This document shows, one piece after another, positions 1 to 7,594 of a stretch of 31,970 bases of DNA. The notes under the pieces were generated by a model that saw only the letters and a program-made list of their open reading frames with translations, made no database searches and was not told where the DNA came from. Positions within the stretch are counted from its first letter, which is position 1. Every line of letters starts with the position of its first letter. Source of the DNA: DAOMFM01 sp035429825. Its GTDB lineage: Bacteria > Acidobacteriota > Blastocatellia > UBA7656 > JADIYM01. The stretch covers positions 1-31,970 of the forward strand of contig JBGAKX010000044.1 of NCBI GenBank assembly GCA_044224215.1. Reading direction: 5' to 3'. Both the position numbers and the translations under genes were made by a program.

Positions 1-678
1 AACGATCTCTCTGATCGAATGCGGCGCGAAGTCGACACGCACCTCGCGTCGTGCAGTTCGTGTGCGGTCCTGCGCGAAGACCTCGTGCGCATCATCGACG
101 CAAGTTCGTCCCTCCCGCTGCATACGCCGTCCACCGAGGTGTGGACGGGCATCGAGCGGCAGATTTCGAGCGGGGGAACGGTGGTGGCGGGGCCGATGTC
201 GTGGTGGGACCGACTCGGTGCCCGGCGGTTCGATCTGAGCGTGTCCGCGCGGCAGCTTGCCGCTGCTGCCGCACTCGTCGTCGTCGCCGGCGGTACGCTC
301 TGGACGATCAAGGTTGCGTCGCCGGGTAGCCTGCCGAACGTCGACGTGAACTGGAATTCATTCGCAACGGGCGACGGTGTCCAGCCGGTGACTCTTTCAT
401 CGAATCCGGCGAACGAGGAACTGGCCCGCTTCCGCTCGACGGTCGATGCGATGCAGCACGAAGTCGAGCTCAGACATCAGCACGTGTCCCAGGAGCTCCG
501 TTCGAGTTTCGCCCGGACGCTGGCCGATCTCGATGCGAGAATCGCTGAGCGCGACCGCGCGTTCGCGGCTGACGGGACGGCCCAGTCGCGCGACCTGCTG
601 CACGACGCGCTTCGCGCAAAGCTCAACTTCCTCGACGATTTCGCCCGCACCAACCCCGCCTCGGTACCTCAGCAATAG
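1..678 (+). CDS. Anti-sigma-type zinc-finger membrane protein (5' partial)
   Basis: Seen: the reading frame is open from base 1 with no stop, and an ATG at 19 lies inside what looks like a zinc-finger domain, so the true start is probably upstream of the window. The first residues hold an H-x3-C-x2-C pattern (HLASCSSC), which is typical of the zf-HC2 domain of anti-sigma factors. A single hydrophobic segment follows around residues 78-97 (AAAAALVVVAGGTLW), then a C-terminal half rich in charged, helical, coiled-coil-like sequence. Family knowledge: such proteins usually sit in the membrane, hold an ECF sigma factor on the cytoplasmic side and are encoded just downstream of it. Inference: an ECF sigma gene may lie just left of the window. 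The C-terminal region is not one I recognise. It is followed 36 bp later by the ppx/gppA gene on the same strand, which has its own promoter. Confidence 0.6.
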   Translation, partial: NDLSDRMRREVDTHLASCSSCAVLREDLVRIIDASSSLPLHTPSTEVWTGIERQISSGGTVVAGPMSWWDRLGARRFDLSVSARQLAAAAALVVVAGGTLWTIKVASPGSLPNVDVNWNSFATGDGVQPVTLSSNPANEELARFRSTVDAMQHEVELRHQHVSQELRSSFARTLADLDARIAERDRAFAADGTAQSRDLLHDALRAKLNFLDDFARTNPASVPQQ

Positions 679-702
679 TTCGCGCCGCCAAACCCGAATC
701 AC

Positions 703-708
703 TATAAT
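703..708 (+). promoter_or_regulatory. -10 box (TATAAT) of the ppx/gppA gene; likely leaderless transcript
   Basis: A perfect consensus TATAAT ends 6 nt before the GTG start at 715. Transcription normally begins 5-8 nt after the -10 box, so the mRNA would start at or within 1-2 nt of the start codon. No Shine-Dalgarno sequence lies between. The -35 region (about 679-685, TTCGCG) is weak. Confidence 0.6.
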
Positions 709-714
709 TCGGGC

Positions 715-2352
715 GTGAAGTTGGCGACGATCGACATCGGGTCGAACTCCATTCATCTGCTGATTGTCGAGGTCGACCAGGACGGTCATTTCCGACCGAT
801 CGATCGTGAACGCGAGATGGTGCGGCTCGGGTCGCACGGCCTGACGGTCGGCCATCTCGCCCCGGACGCGGTCGAACGCGCCCTGGCCGCACTCGCCCGG
901 TACGCCGACCTCGCGCGCGCCCATGGCTGCGAGCGAATCATCGCCACGGCGACGAGCGCCGTCCGCGAGGCCGACAACGGCGACAAGTTCGTCCGGCGCG
1001 TGAAGCGCCGCACCGGAATCGAGGTCGACATCCTGTCCGGCATCGAAGAGGCTCGCCTTATCTCGCGATCCGTCAGCTCGGTTCGCGATCTGGGCGACGT
1101 ACCAACCCTCGGAATCGACATCGGCGGAGGATCCACGGAGTTCTGGGTCCTCGAGCGAGGCGAGACGCGTTATCTCGTGTCGAACCGGCTCGGCTCGGTC
1201 CGACTGACGGACGGATTCGTTCACGACGATCCGTTGTCGCAGCGGGATCGCGAACGACTTCGCGGATACATCATCGGGACGCTTGCGCGGACGCGGCGCG
1301 AGATCGAGGAGGTTGGATTCGAGCGCGTCATCCTGACCTCGGGTACCGCATTGACGCTTGCGCAGATGGGTTACGAGAGCGAACGCGCGCCGGGAACGAC
1401 GGAACCGCTCCCTCCCGAGGACACACAGGGCATCGAATTGACGGCTGACTGCCTCCGACGGATCACCAAGCAGATCACGCGGATGCCCGTAAAGGAGCGG
1501 CGCCGCATGCCGGGTCTCCCGCCCGAGCGGGCCGACATCATCGTGGCCGGGGCGCTCCTGCTCGACACGATCTATTCGGAGCTCGGCATAGAACGGGCGG
1601 TGACATGCGACTGGGCACTTCGCGAAGGAATCCTCGTCGACTTCCTCGAGCGAACGCACCCGCAGGTCGTGTCGTCGCGCGATACCGCTGGAAGCCCGCT
1701 CGAGATGGGGGAGATTCGCCGCCGTTCGATTCTCGCGCTCGCAAAGAGATGTGAATACGACGCCAGCCACGCGATGCAGACGACACGACTCGCCAAGTCC
1801 ATTTTTGATCAGACGAGACAGCTGCACGGCTATGGACGCAACGAGCGCGAGCTCCTGGAGGTCGCGGCGGTGCTGCACGACATCGGCTACACGATCTCGC
1901 ACGCATTCCACAACCGGCACGCACAGTACCTGATCCTCAACAGCGAGCTTGTCGGCTTTTCGGCGCGCGAACTGGCGATCGTCGGCAATGTCGTCCGGTA
2001 TCACGGCGGGCGCGGTCCAAAGAAGAAGGACGAGGGCTACGCGCGTCTGCGGCCGGACGACCGCCGCATGGTGCGACGGTTGACCGCAATCCTGACCGTT
2101 GCGGATGCGCTCGACCGCAGCAGCCGGGCGACGGTGCGCACCGTGGACGTTCAGCAGCGGAACTCGCGTGTCCGGTTCCACGTGTCGTCCGAGAGCGACT
2201 GTCACCTCGAACTGTGGGACGCAAGACGCAAGGCAGGGCTCTTCGAGCGCGCGTTCCGCGTGCGAACCGAGTTTGTCGAAGCGTCCACCGACGAAACCGG
2301 TTCGACCGGCGACGCGACTGGACGGCGTCAGCCGGCGTCGTCGAGCACGTAA
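715..2352 (+). CDS. ppx/gppA: Ppx/GppA-type phosphatase with C-terminal HD domain
   Basis: Exopolyphosphatase / guanosine pentaphosphate phosphohydrolase family, 545 aa. It would hydrolyse the terminal phosphate of polyphosphate and/or convert pppGpp to ppGpp in the cytoplasm. Seen: the ASKHA-fold phosphate-1 motif IDIGSNSIHLLI at residues 4-15 and the phosphate-2 motif GIDIGGGSTEFWV near residue 140. A C-terminal HD-type domain is marked by HDIGY near residue 388. The length fits the two-domain GppA/Ppx form. GTG at 715 is chosen because the first residues then match the usual start of the family (KLATIDIGSNS) and it sits directly after a -10 box. The last eight codons lie antisense to the end of zapA. 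Whether polyphosphate or pppGpp is the main substrate cannot be told from sequence. A polyphosphate kinase gene lies at the other end of the window. Confidence 0.92.
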   Translation: MKLATIDIGSNSIHLLIVEVDQDGHFRPIDREREMVRLGSHGLTVGHLAPDAVERALAALARYADLARAHGCERIIATATSAVREADNGDKFVRRVKRRTGIEVDILSGIEEARLISRSVSSVRDLGDVPTLGIDIGGGSTEFWVLERGETRYLVSNRLGSVRLTDGFVHDDPLSQRDRERLRGYIIGTLARTRREIEEVGFERVILTSGTALTLAQMGYESERAPGTTEPLPPEDTQGIELTADCLRRITKQITRMPVKERRRMPGLPPERADIIVAGALLLDTIYSELGIERAVTCDWALREGILVDFLERTHPQVVSSRDTAGSPLEMGEIRRRSILALAKRCEYDASHAMQTTRLAKSIFDQTRQLHGYGRNERELLEVAAVLHDIGYTISHAFHNRHAQYLILNSELVGFSARELAIVGNVVRYHGGRGPKKKDEGYARLRPDDRRMVRRLTAILTVADALDRSSRATVRTVDVQQRNSRVRFHVSSESDCHLELWDARRKAGLFERAFRVRTEFVEASTDETGSTGDATGRRQPASSST

Positions 2353-2651
2353 CGGCGCAGAAACCTGTCGAGCTCGTTGGCGCACCGCGTGCTGCGATCG
2401 GCGAGGTTCCGGTCGTAGTCGGCGAGCTGCTGCCGCGACTGATGGAGCTCCTCGGCGATGTGCAGGGCCGCGAGAATCGCCACCTTGAGCGAGTCTACCG
2501 TGCTCGTGCCGCGCGCGATCTCCTTCATCCGCTGGTCCACGATATCGGCAAGGGCGAGGATGTGATCGCCCGAATCCTCGGTGCGAATGGTGTAGCTCTG
2601 CCCGTAGATGTCCACCCGGACGCTGCGGTTACCGCGGTCGCCGTCAGCCAT
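2328..2651 (-). CDS. zapA: Cell division protein ZapA
   Basis: 107 aa ZapA-family protein. ZapA binds FtsZ, cross-links protofilaments and stabilises the Z-ring at midcell. Seen: an N-terminal beta-strand part with the family pattern VRVDIYGQSYTIR, then the D-x-EE-like helical part (VDQRMKEIARG, VAILAALHIAEEL) and a long C-terminal helix. The length is typical. The ATG at 2651 is preceded by GGGGGTGA at 5-nt spacing. It is the last gene of the minus-strand operon, 23 bp after a ZapB-like gene. Its stop (2328-2330) lies inside the convergent ppx/gppA gene, giving a 25-bp tail-to-tail overlap, so both mRNAs share complementary 3' ends. Confidence 0.88.
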   Translation of the reverse strand: MADGDRGNRSVRVDIYGQSYTIRTEDSGDHILALADIVDQRMKEIARGTSTVDSLKVAILAALHIAEELHQSRQQLADYDRNLADRSTRCANELDRFLRRYVLDDAG

Positions 2652-2674
2652 TCACGTCACCCCCGTCAATGCGG

Positions 2675-2953
2675 TTACTTGCGGACCGCCTCGACCTCGT
2701 TTTCGAGAACCGCTATTGCGTCGAGCATGGCCTCGACCTTCAGTTTGATCGCGTCCCGTTCGGAGTAGAGCCGCTCGAGCTGAGACTCGAGCCGCTCCTT
2801 CTCTTCGTTGAGCGAACTCACTTCGCGGCGCATCTGGGACATGTCGGCCTCGAGCCGCTCCTTCTCGGACTTGAGCGTCTTGCAGTGCTCGATCGTGCGA
2901 TAGATCTTGTCCTCGAGATGTGAGAACTTTTCCAGCCCAGATATTCCCGTCAC
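2675..2953 (-). CDS. Coiled-coil protein, ZapB-like cell division factor
   Basis: 92 aa protein that is almost entirely one coiled coil. It is rich in Glu, Lys, Arg and heptad Leu (LKSEKERLEADM, LNEEKERLESQLERLYSERD). Size and composition match ZapB, the small coiled-coil protein that binds ZapA and links the Z-ring to the chromosome terminus region in gammaproteobacteria. Position supports this: it is 23 bp upstream of zapA in the same operon. Start: GTG at 2953, with an AGGGGGA Shine-Dalgarno 7 nt upstream. Coiled coils resemble each other by composition, so the ZapB call rests mostly on context. It could equally be an unnamed coiled-coil partner of ZapA. Confidence 0.7.
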   Translation of the reverse strand: MTGISGLEKFSHLEDKIYRTIEHCKTLKSEKERLEADMSQMRREVSSLNEEKERLESQLERLYSERDAIKLKVEAMLDAIAVLENEVEAVRK

Positions 2954-2994
2954 GCCAAAGTCCCCCTGTTATCTCCGCGAGTGCCGCCGACCGT

Positions 2995-5085
2995 TCAGCG
3001 GAGCGTTGCGCCAAATCTTCGACCGAGTTCATCCACGATCAGTGCATGCGACGCTGCGACCTCCGCATCGGTCAAGGTGCGTTCTGAGCTTCGAAATGTC
3101 GCGCGCAATGTGACCGAGTGCTGGTCCTCCGCGAGCTGTCCGCCAGCAAAGATGTCATAGAGCCAGACATCGACCAAGTGCGTCACGCCAAGCGACCGTA
3201 CCGCGGTCAGAATGTCCTCGAGCGCAATGGCCCGTGGAACGACGATCGACACGTCGCGAACGACGCTCGGGAACCGGGGCAGGCGCCTGTACGCGACAGG
3301 TGCCGGCTCGATCTGGAGCAATCGATCGAGAGCGAGTTCTGCAATGAAAACCGGTTGCTTGAACTTACGGCGCGCCGCAAGCTCGGGTCCCACACGACCG
3401 AGCACGCCGAGCACATCACCGTCCTGGATCACCACGGCGGTCTGCCCGGGATGGAGGTATTCTACGCGCGCGCGATCGAATGTAAAGCCAGGCACCCTGA
3501 GGCCGTCGAGCACGGTTTCGACGGCTCCCTTCAGGTCATAGAAGTCCGATTCGCGACGGCCACGGTAGTCGTGATCGTCGATCGCTCCGCTCAGAAGGAT
3601 CGCGAGCGTCTCGCGCTCGACCGGCGCGGAAGCCGCGTCGACGCCAGGCAGAAACCGCTTCCCGATCTCGAACAGCCTGATGTTTCGCGTCCCCTGCTTG
3701 AAGTTCGTCTCGAACGCCTCGACGACGCCCGTCAGCAGCGATGACCGCATGCGCGGTTTGTGGTCAAGCACGGGGTTGCGTACGTCGATCCCCGCGACTC
3801 CGGACGAACCGAGCTCGTTCGAACCGAACTCGTCATCGAGATCGCGCTCGACGAACGAGAGCGAGATCGCCTCGTCATACCCGAGGCCCGTCAGCGTCGC
3901 ACGAACCGACTGGCGTTGCGCTTCGTGCTCGAGAAGGCTCCCTGCCCCGCCCCACGACGGCAGCGACGACGGAATCAGCGAATAGCCGACCGCGCGCGCG
4001 ACCTCCTCGACGAGGTCTTCCTCGAGCGACACGTCGACACGATAGCTTGGGGCGACCGCAAGAAGCTCCTCGGTGTCGCGAAGCGGCTCGACCGAAAACC
4101 CGAGCGAACGCAACGCGGCGATCATTCGTTCGAACGGCACTTCGATCCCAAGCAGCGTCTCGACCTTCGATCGTCGCAGCGGGACGGGCGTTCTGACGAT
4201 GGGCATCGGATAGGCGTCGATCGCCCCGGCGGCGATCTCACCGCCGGCGAGCGCCACGATGAGCTCCGCGGCACGATCGATCGCCCTCACGGTCGCATCA
4301 AAATCGGCGCCGCGCTCGAAACGGTGCGACGCGTCGGTGTCGAGCTTCAGAGCGCGCGCGGTGCGACGGACGCTCGCAGGCTGGAAATATGCCGCCTCGA
4401 GCAGCACGTTCGTCGTGGACTCGGAGATGCCCGTGCCTCGTCCGCCCTTGATTCCGGCGATCGCGACTGGTTTCTCGGCATCGGCGATCACGAGCATCTC
4501 GGTCCCGAGCTCGCGCTCGCGGTACTCGTCGCCACCGCCTACGAGCTTCTCGAGCGTAACGATGCGCTCGCCCGCACGCGCGCGTCGCACCACGATCTTG
4601 TGGCCGGCCAGCGTGTCATAGTCGAACGCATGCAACGGATGTCCCTGCTCGAGCAGTACGTAGTTCGTCACGTCGGCAACGTTGTTGATCGAGCGCTGCC
4701 CGAGCGCCTCGAGGCGCGCGACCATCCAATCAGGCGACGGACCGACCGTCACGCCGCGAACGATCCGCGACGTGTATCGCGGGCACAGGTCTTCGTCGAC
4801 AATTTCGACCGACGCGAGATCCATGGCGGCGACGGGCCCTTCGGCGAACTCAGGCGCCGGCAGCGACAGCTCCGTGCCCGTCAGCGCGGCAAGCTCGCGC
4901 GCGATGCCGAGATGCGACAACGCATCCGGCCGGTTCGACGTGATATCGAACTCGAAGAGCGAGTCTCCGCCGACCTCCTCGATGGTGTCGACGGCGAGAC
5001 CGGCGAGCGTGAGGCGTTCAGCGCACGTGCGCGCGTCGGGCGCGCCCGGAACCATCTCCTTGAGCCAGTTGTAGCTGATCTGCAT
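2995..5085 (-). CDS. pheT: Phenylalanine-tRNA ligase beta subunit, short form
   Basis: Beta subunit of the alpha2-beta2 enzyme that charges tRNA-Phe. 696 aa from ATG 5085 (MQISYNWLKEMV), the usual family start. Seen: a B1-type N-terminus; the B3/B4 editing domain (about residues 100-270, SINNVADVTNYVLLEQGHPLHAFD); the B5 domain near 290-370; the catalytic-like core; and a C-terminal FDX-ACB anticodon-binding domain (about 605-696, RLPRFPSVVRDVSIVV). Odd: the roughly 110-residue EMAP/OB-fold tRNA-binding insertion present in the ~795-aa E. coli protein is missing. AGLAVDTIEEVGGDSLFEFD runs straight on to TSNRPDALSHLG. The gene follows pheS by 83 bp. An in-frame extension upstream to 5403 exists but runs through pheS coding sequence and is not credible. 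Confidence 0.95.
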   Translation of the reverse strand: MQISYNWLKEMVPGAPDARTCAERLTLAGLAVDTIEEVGGDSLFEFDITSNRPDALSHLGIARELAALTGTELSLPAPEFAEGPVAAMDLASVEIVDEDLCPRYTSRIVRGVTVGPSPDWMVARLEALGQRSINNVADVTNYVLLEQGHPLHAFDYDTLAGHKIVVRRARAGERIVTLEKLVGGGDEYRERELGTEMLVIADAEKPVAIAGIKGGRGTGISESTTNVLLEAAYFQPASVRRTARALKLDTDASHRFERGADFDATVRAIDRAAELIVALAGGEIAAGAIDAYPMPIVRTPVPLRRSKVETLLGIEVPFERMIAALRSLGFSVEPLRDTEELLAVAPSYRVDVSLEEDLVEEVARAVGYSLIPSSLPSWGGAGSLLEHEAQRQSVRATLTGLGYDEAISLSFVERDLDDEFGSNELGSSGVAGIDVRNPVLDHKPRMRSSLLTGVVEAFETNFKQGTRNIRLFEIGKRFLPGVDAASAPVERETLAILLSGAIDDHDYRGRRESDFYDLKGAVETVLDGLRVPGFTFDRARVEYLHPGQTAVVIQDGDVLGVLGRVGPELAARRKFKQPVFIAELALDRLLQIEPAPVAYRRLPRFPSVVRDVSIVVPRAIALEDILTAVRSLGVTHLVDVWLYDIFAGGQLAEDQHSVTLRATFRSSERTLTDAEVAASHALIVDELGRRFGATLR

Positions 5086-5168
5086 TGAACCTGCGGGTCT
5101 GTGTCTGGATGTCGAAGGGTCGTTCCCGGATGGAGGCCAGCCGCGGCATCCGACCGGGACAATGTCGC

Positions 5169-6191
5169 CTAGAACTGTTCGAGAAACCTGACGTCGTTCG
5201 TGTACAGAAGCCGGATGTCGTCGAGGTCGAACAACCGGGCTGCAAGGCGGTCGATGCCGAATCCGAACGCGAAGCCGGAGTAGCGCTCGGGGTCGATCCC
5301 GACCGTGCGAAGCACGTTCGGGTGGACCATCCCCGCGCCGCCCATCTCGATCCAGCCGGAGCCCTTGCAGACGCGGCAGCCCGTGCCGTGACAGACGAAG
5401 CACGCGTAGTCGAACTCGCAGCCCGGCTCAACAAACGGAAAATAGCTCGCCCGGAAGCGCACCTTCGCCTCGCCGCCAAACAGCTGGTGCACGAACTCTT
5501 CGCACGTGCCGCGAAGGTCGGCAAGCGAGATTCCCTCGTCGACGTTCAGTCCCTCGACCTGGAAGAACATCGGATTGTGTGTCGCGTCAGGCGTGTCGCG
5601 CCGGAACACGCGGCCCGGTGCGATCACGCGAAGCGGTGGTTTGCGCCGCTGCATCGCGTGGATCTGAACGTTCGACGTCTGGGAACGCAGCGCGAGATCG
5701 TCGCTCACGTACAGCGTGTCCTGGCTCTCGCGCGCGGGGTGGCCCTCGGGAATGTTCAGGGCGTCAAAGTTGTAGAACGTCGTCTCGAGCTCGGGGCCGT
5801 CTTCGACCGAGTAGCCCATCCGGACGAAGATGTCCTCGATCTTCTGTCGCAGGATCGTGACCGGATGCAGGTGGCCGCGGCGCGGTCGGCGTCCGGGGAT
5901 CGTGACGTCCACGGTATCGCGCACGATGGCGGCGTCGCGCTCGCGCGCGACGATGTCAGCCTCGATGCGCTCGAGCTCGGATTCGACGTGCGACTGCAAG
6001 TCGTTGAACTGCTGTCCGAACGCCGCGCGCTCGTCGGCCGGAATCGAGCCCATCCGCTTGCGAATTTCGGTCACGAGTCCGGCCTTGCGGCCGAGCCAGC
6101 GATCGCGCAACGCCTTGAGCGCGTCGCGCGTATCGATCGCGGACGCTTCGCCGGCGAACTGTGCGCGGTACTCGTCGAAATTCGTCGTCAT
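5169..6191 (-). CDS. pheS: Phenylalanine-tRNA ligase alpha subunit
   Basis: Catalytic alpha subunit, 340 aa, class II synthetase. Seen: an N-terminal coiled-coil arm (residues 1-90) that contacts tRNA; motif 2 region near RVFRRDTPDATHNPMFFQVEGL; and motif 3 as GFGIDRLAARLFDLDDIR close to the C-terminus. A four-cysteine zinc-ribbon-like stretch (CFVCHGTGCRVCKGSGW) precedes motif 3, as in many bacterial PheS proteins. Start: ATG 6191 (MTTNFDEYRA). No Shine-Dalgarno is visible. The bases just before the start are pyrimidine-rich (TTTCTTTC) and follow a very strong hairpin, so initiation or transcription into this gene may be controlled. The in-frame extension to 6383 would run through the hairpin and rplT and is rejected. 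Confidence 0.95.
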   Translation of the reverse strand: MTTNFDEYRAQFAGEASAIDTRDALKALRDRWLGRKAGLVTEIRKRMGSIPADERAAFGQQFNDLQSHVESELERIEADIVARERDAAIVRDTVDVTIPGRRPRRGHLHPVTILRQKIEDIFVRMGYSVEDGPELETTFYNFDALNIPEGHPARESQDTLYVSDDLALRSQTSNVQIHAMQRRKPPLRVIAPGRVFRRDTPDATHNPMFFQVEGLNVDEGISLADLRGTCEEFVHQLFGGEAKVRFRASYFPFVEPGCEFDYACFVCHGTGCRVCKGSGWIEMGGAGMVHPNVLRTVGIDPERYSGFAFGFGIDRLAARLFDLDDIRLLYTNDVRFLEQF

Positions 6192-6258
6192 GAAAGAAAC
6201 GTGCCGCAGACAGGTGCGGACGGGCGCCCGTTCGGGCACGTCCGCGCCTGCCTGCGGC
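6192..6258 (-). terminator. Strong hairpin plus T-rich tract between rplT and pheS (terminator or attenuator)
   Basis: Read on the minus strand, the 73-bp gap holds a long inverted repeat. Outer arms GCCGCAG / CTGCGGC (7 bp) continue through a further near-perfect part to GCGGACG / CGTCCGC (7 bp), and a small GCCC-GAAC-GGGC hairpin caps it. Directly after comes ACGTTTCTTTC and then the pheS ATG. It begins 6 nt after the rplT stop. It could be an intrinsic terminator for infC-rpmI-rplT or an attenuator for pheST. In E. coli pheST is attenuated through a Phe-rich leader peptide, but I saw no such leader here. The T-tract is interrupted by C, so efficiency is uncertain. Confidence 0.6.
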
Positions 6259-6264
6259 TGGTTC

Positions 6265-6636
6265 CTAGGCTGGTGCGCTTGCGCTGATCGCCTGCTTTGC
6301 AGAGACGGCAAGCGCGGCGAACGACGCGGGCTCGTGAACGGCAAGGTCCGCGAGGGCCTTGCGATCGAGCTCGATCCCGGCAAGCTTCAGACCGTGCATG
6401 AACTGGCTGTAGCTGAGGCCGTTGTTGCGCGACGCTGCGCCGATGCGCACGATCCAGAGCGACCGGAAGTCGCGCTTCTTGAGCTTGCGCCCCGTGTACG
6501 CGAAATTGAGGCCGCGCTCGACCGACTCTTTGGCGTGGCGATAGAGCTTGGACTTGTTTGCCCTGTAGCCCTTTGCCAACTCAAGAATCTTCTTGCGGCG
6601 CTGTGTTCTGTGGTTTCCTCTTTTAACTCTTGGCAT
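6265..6636 (-). CDS. rplT: Large ribosomal subunit protein bL20
   Basis: 123 aa, standard bL20: MPRVKRGNHRTQRRKKIL at the N-terminus, then YRHAKESVERGLNFAY and the globular C-terminal half with FRSLWIVRIGAASRNNGLSY. It binds 23S rRNA early in 50S assembly and in E. coli and Bacillus represses its own operon. Start: ATG 6636 with AAGGAGAG upstream. The C-terminal extension (SAKQAISASAPA) is a few residues longer than the E. coli protein. It lies 59 bp after rpmI and 73 bp before pheS, the latter gap being filled by a strong hairpin. Confidence 0.98.
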   Translation of the reverse strand: MPRVKRGNHRTQRRKKILELAKGYRANKSKLYRHAKESVERGLNFAYTGRKLKKRDFRSLWIVRIGAASRNNGLSYSQFMHGLKLAGIELDRKALADLAVHEPASFAALAVSAKQAISASAPA

Positions 6637-6695
6637 ACGGTTCTCTCCTTCTGACTGGCCCTACGCGGGCGCCTTCCCATCCCGTCGTATCCAGC

Positions 6696-6899
6696 CTAAG
6701 GCCGGCCGTAGGGGAGCATTCGCTTCACAAGCCCCTCGTCATTCGGCGAGAGGATCACATCCTTGTCGAGTCTGCGCTTTCGCTTGGTGTCCTTCTTGGT
6801 AAGGATGTGGCGCGCGTGCGAATGGCCGCGTTTGACCTTGCCGGTTGCCGTCGTACGGAACCGCTTGGCTGCGCCTTTATGCGTCTTGAGTTTTGGCAT
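6696..6899 (-). CDS. rpmI: Large ribosomal subunit protein bL35
   Basis: 67 aa bL35 with the typical start MPKLKTHKGAAKRFR and basic body (GHSHARHILTKKDTKRKRRLD), ending near the usual VKRMLPY. It is a structural protein of the 50S subunit. Start: ATG 6899 with AAGGAG 8 nt upstream. It sits between infC (26 bp upstream) and rplT (59 bp downstream), the conserved IF3 operon order. Confidence 0.98.
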   Translation of the reverse strand: MPKLKTHKGAAKRFRTTATGKVKRGHSHARHILTKKDTKRKRRLDKDVILSPNDEGLVKRMLPYGRP

Positions 6900-6925
6900 G
6901 AGTGCTACTCCTTAATCGAACAGTC

Positions 6926-7525
6926 CTATGACTGCGGTGCTGACTGCTGCGGCTTGGGCTTTGGCCCGCCGGCTTTTCGCGGAGCAATGATGGTGAACAT
7001 GTTCATGCCCTCCATCTTCGGCTCGACCTCCATCTGTCCATCATTGATGAGCTCCTCGACGAGCCGCATGAGCAACTGGAGCCCAAGCTCCTTGTGCGTC
7101 ACCTCGCGCCCGCGGAAATGGACGGTCGCCTTGACCTTGTCGCCGTCCTTGAGGATCCGCAATGCATGATTTTTCTTGAAATCGTAATCGTGCTCGTCCG
7201 TCCCGGGTCGGAACTTGATCTCCTTGACCGAGATCGTCGTCTGCTTCTTCTTCGCCTCGTTGGCCTTCTTCTTCTGCTCGTACTGCCACTTTCCGAAATC
7301 GATGATCCGGCAGACGGGCGGGTCGGCCATGGGCGCAACTTCGACGAGATCCAGACCCCGTTCTTTCGCGAGCTGCGTGCCCTCGAGCGGCGTCATGACG
7401 CCAAGCTGTCCGCCATCCTCATCGATGACGCGAACCTTCAGGGCTCGAATTCGCTGATTGATATTGACCCGCGGCGCCCTTTCGGGACGCATGGGTCGAC
7501 GGCCTCGACGACCAAATCCGCTAAT
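6926..7525 (-). CDS. infC: Translation initiation factor IF-3 with an AUU start codon
   Basis: IF3 binds the 30S subunit, prevents premature 50S joining and checks the start codon. Seen: N-domain with VNINQRIRALKVRVID, then GTQLAKERGLDLVEVAP and DPPVCRIIDFGKWQYEQKKK, a Lys-rich linker, and the C-domain with HDYDFKKNHALRILKDGDKVK and FRGRE. Start choice: the first ATG (7492) has no convincing ribosome site, but 11 codons upstream in frame is ATT at 7525, 7 nt after a perfect AGGAGG. An in-frame TGA lies just before that site, and no ATG, GTG or TTG occurs between. AUU starts on infC are known in E. coli and other bacteria, where IF3 represses its own synthesis by rejecting AUU. The 199-aa product includes a short basic N-terminal stretch (SGFGRRGRRP). 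The stop leaves 26 bp to rpmI. Confidence 0.93.
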   Translation of the reverse strand: MSGFGRRGRRPMRPERAPRVNINQRIRALKVRVIDEDGGQLGVMTPLEGTQLAKERGLDLVEVAPMADPPVCRIIDFGKWQYEQKKKANEAKKKQTTISVKEIKFRPGTDEHDYDFKKNHALRILKDGDKVKATVHFRGREVTHKELGLQLLMRLVEELINDGQMEVEPKMEGMNMFTIIAPRKAGGPKPKPQQSAPQS

Positions 7526-7538
7526 AACCTCACCTCCT
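7526..7538 (-). promoter_or_regulatory. Shine-Dalgarno AGGAGG that sets the AUU start of infC
   Basis: On the minus strand AGGAGG (7538-7533) is followed by TGAGGTT and then ATT at 7525, ideal 7-nt spacing. It is the strongest ribosome-binding site in this operon and is placed too far (40 nt) from the first ATG at 7492 to serve it. Confidence 0.8.
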
Positions 7539-7594
7539 GGTCAAGCGGCCGTCGTCTTTCGAGCACCGGCCGCGAGCCTGTATCTGGGACCGGG

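Noticed and set aside
397..2385. 662-codon open frame on the minus strand
   Set aside because: Antisense to ppx/gppA and overlapping zapA in another frame; Arg-rich with no recognisable domain.
5086..5403. 106-residue N-terminal extension of PheT
   Set aside because: It lies inside pheS in another frame; MQISYNW at 5085 is the normal family start.
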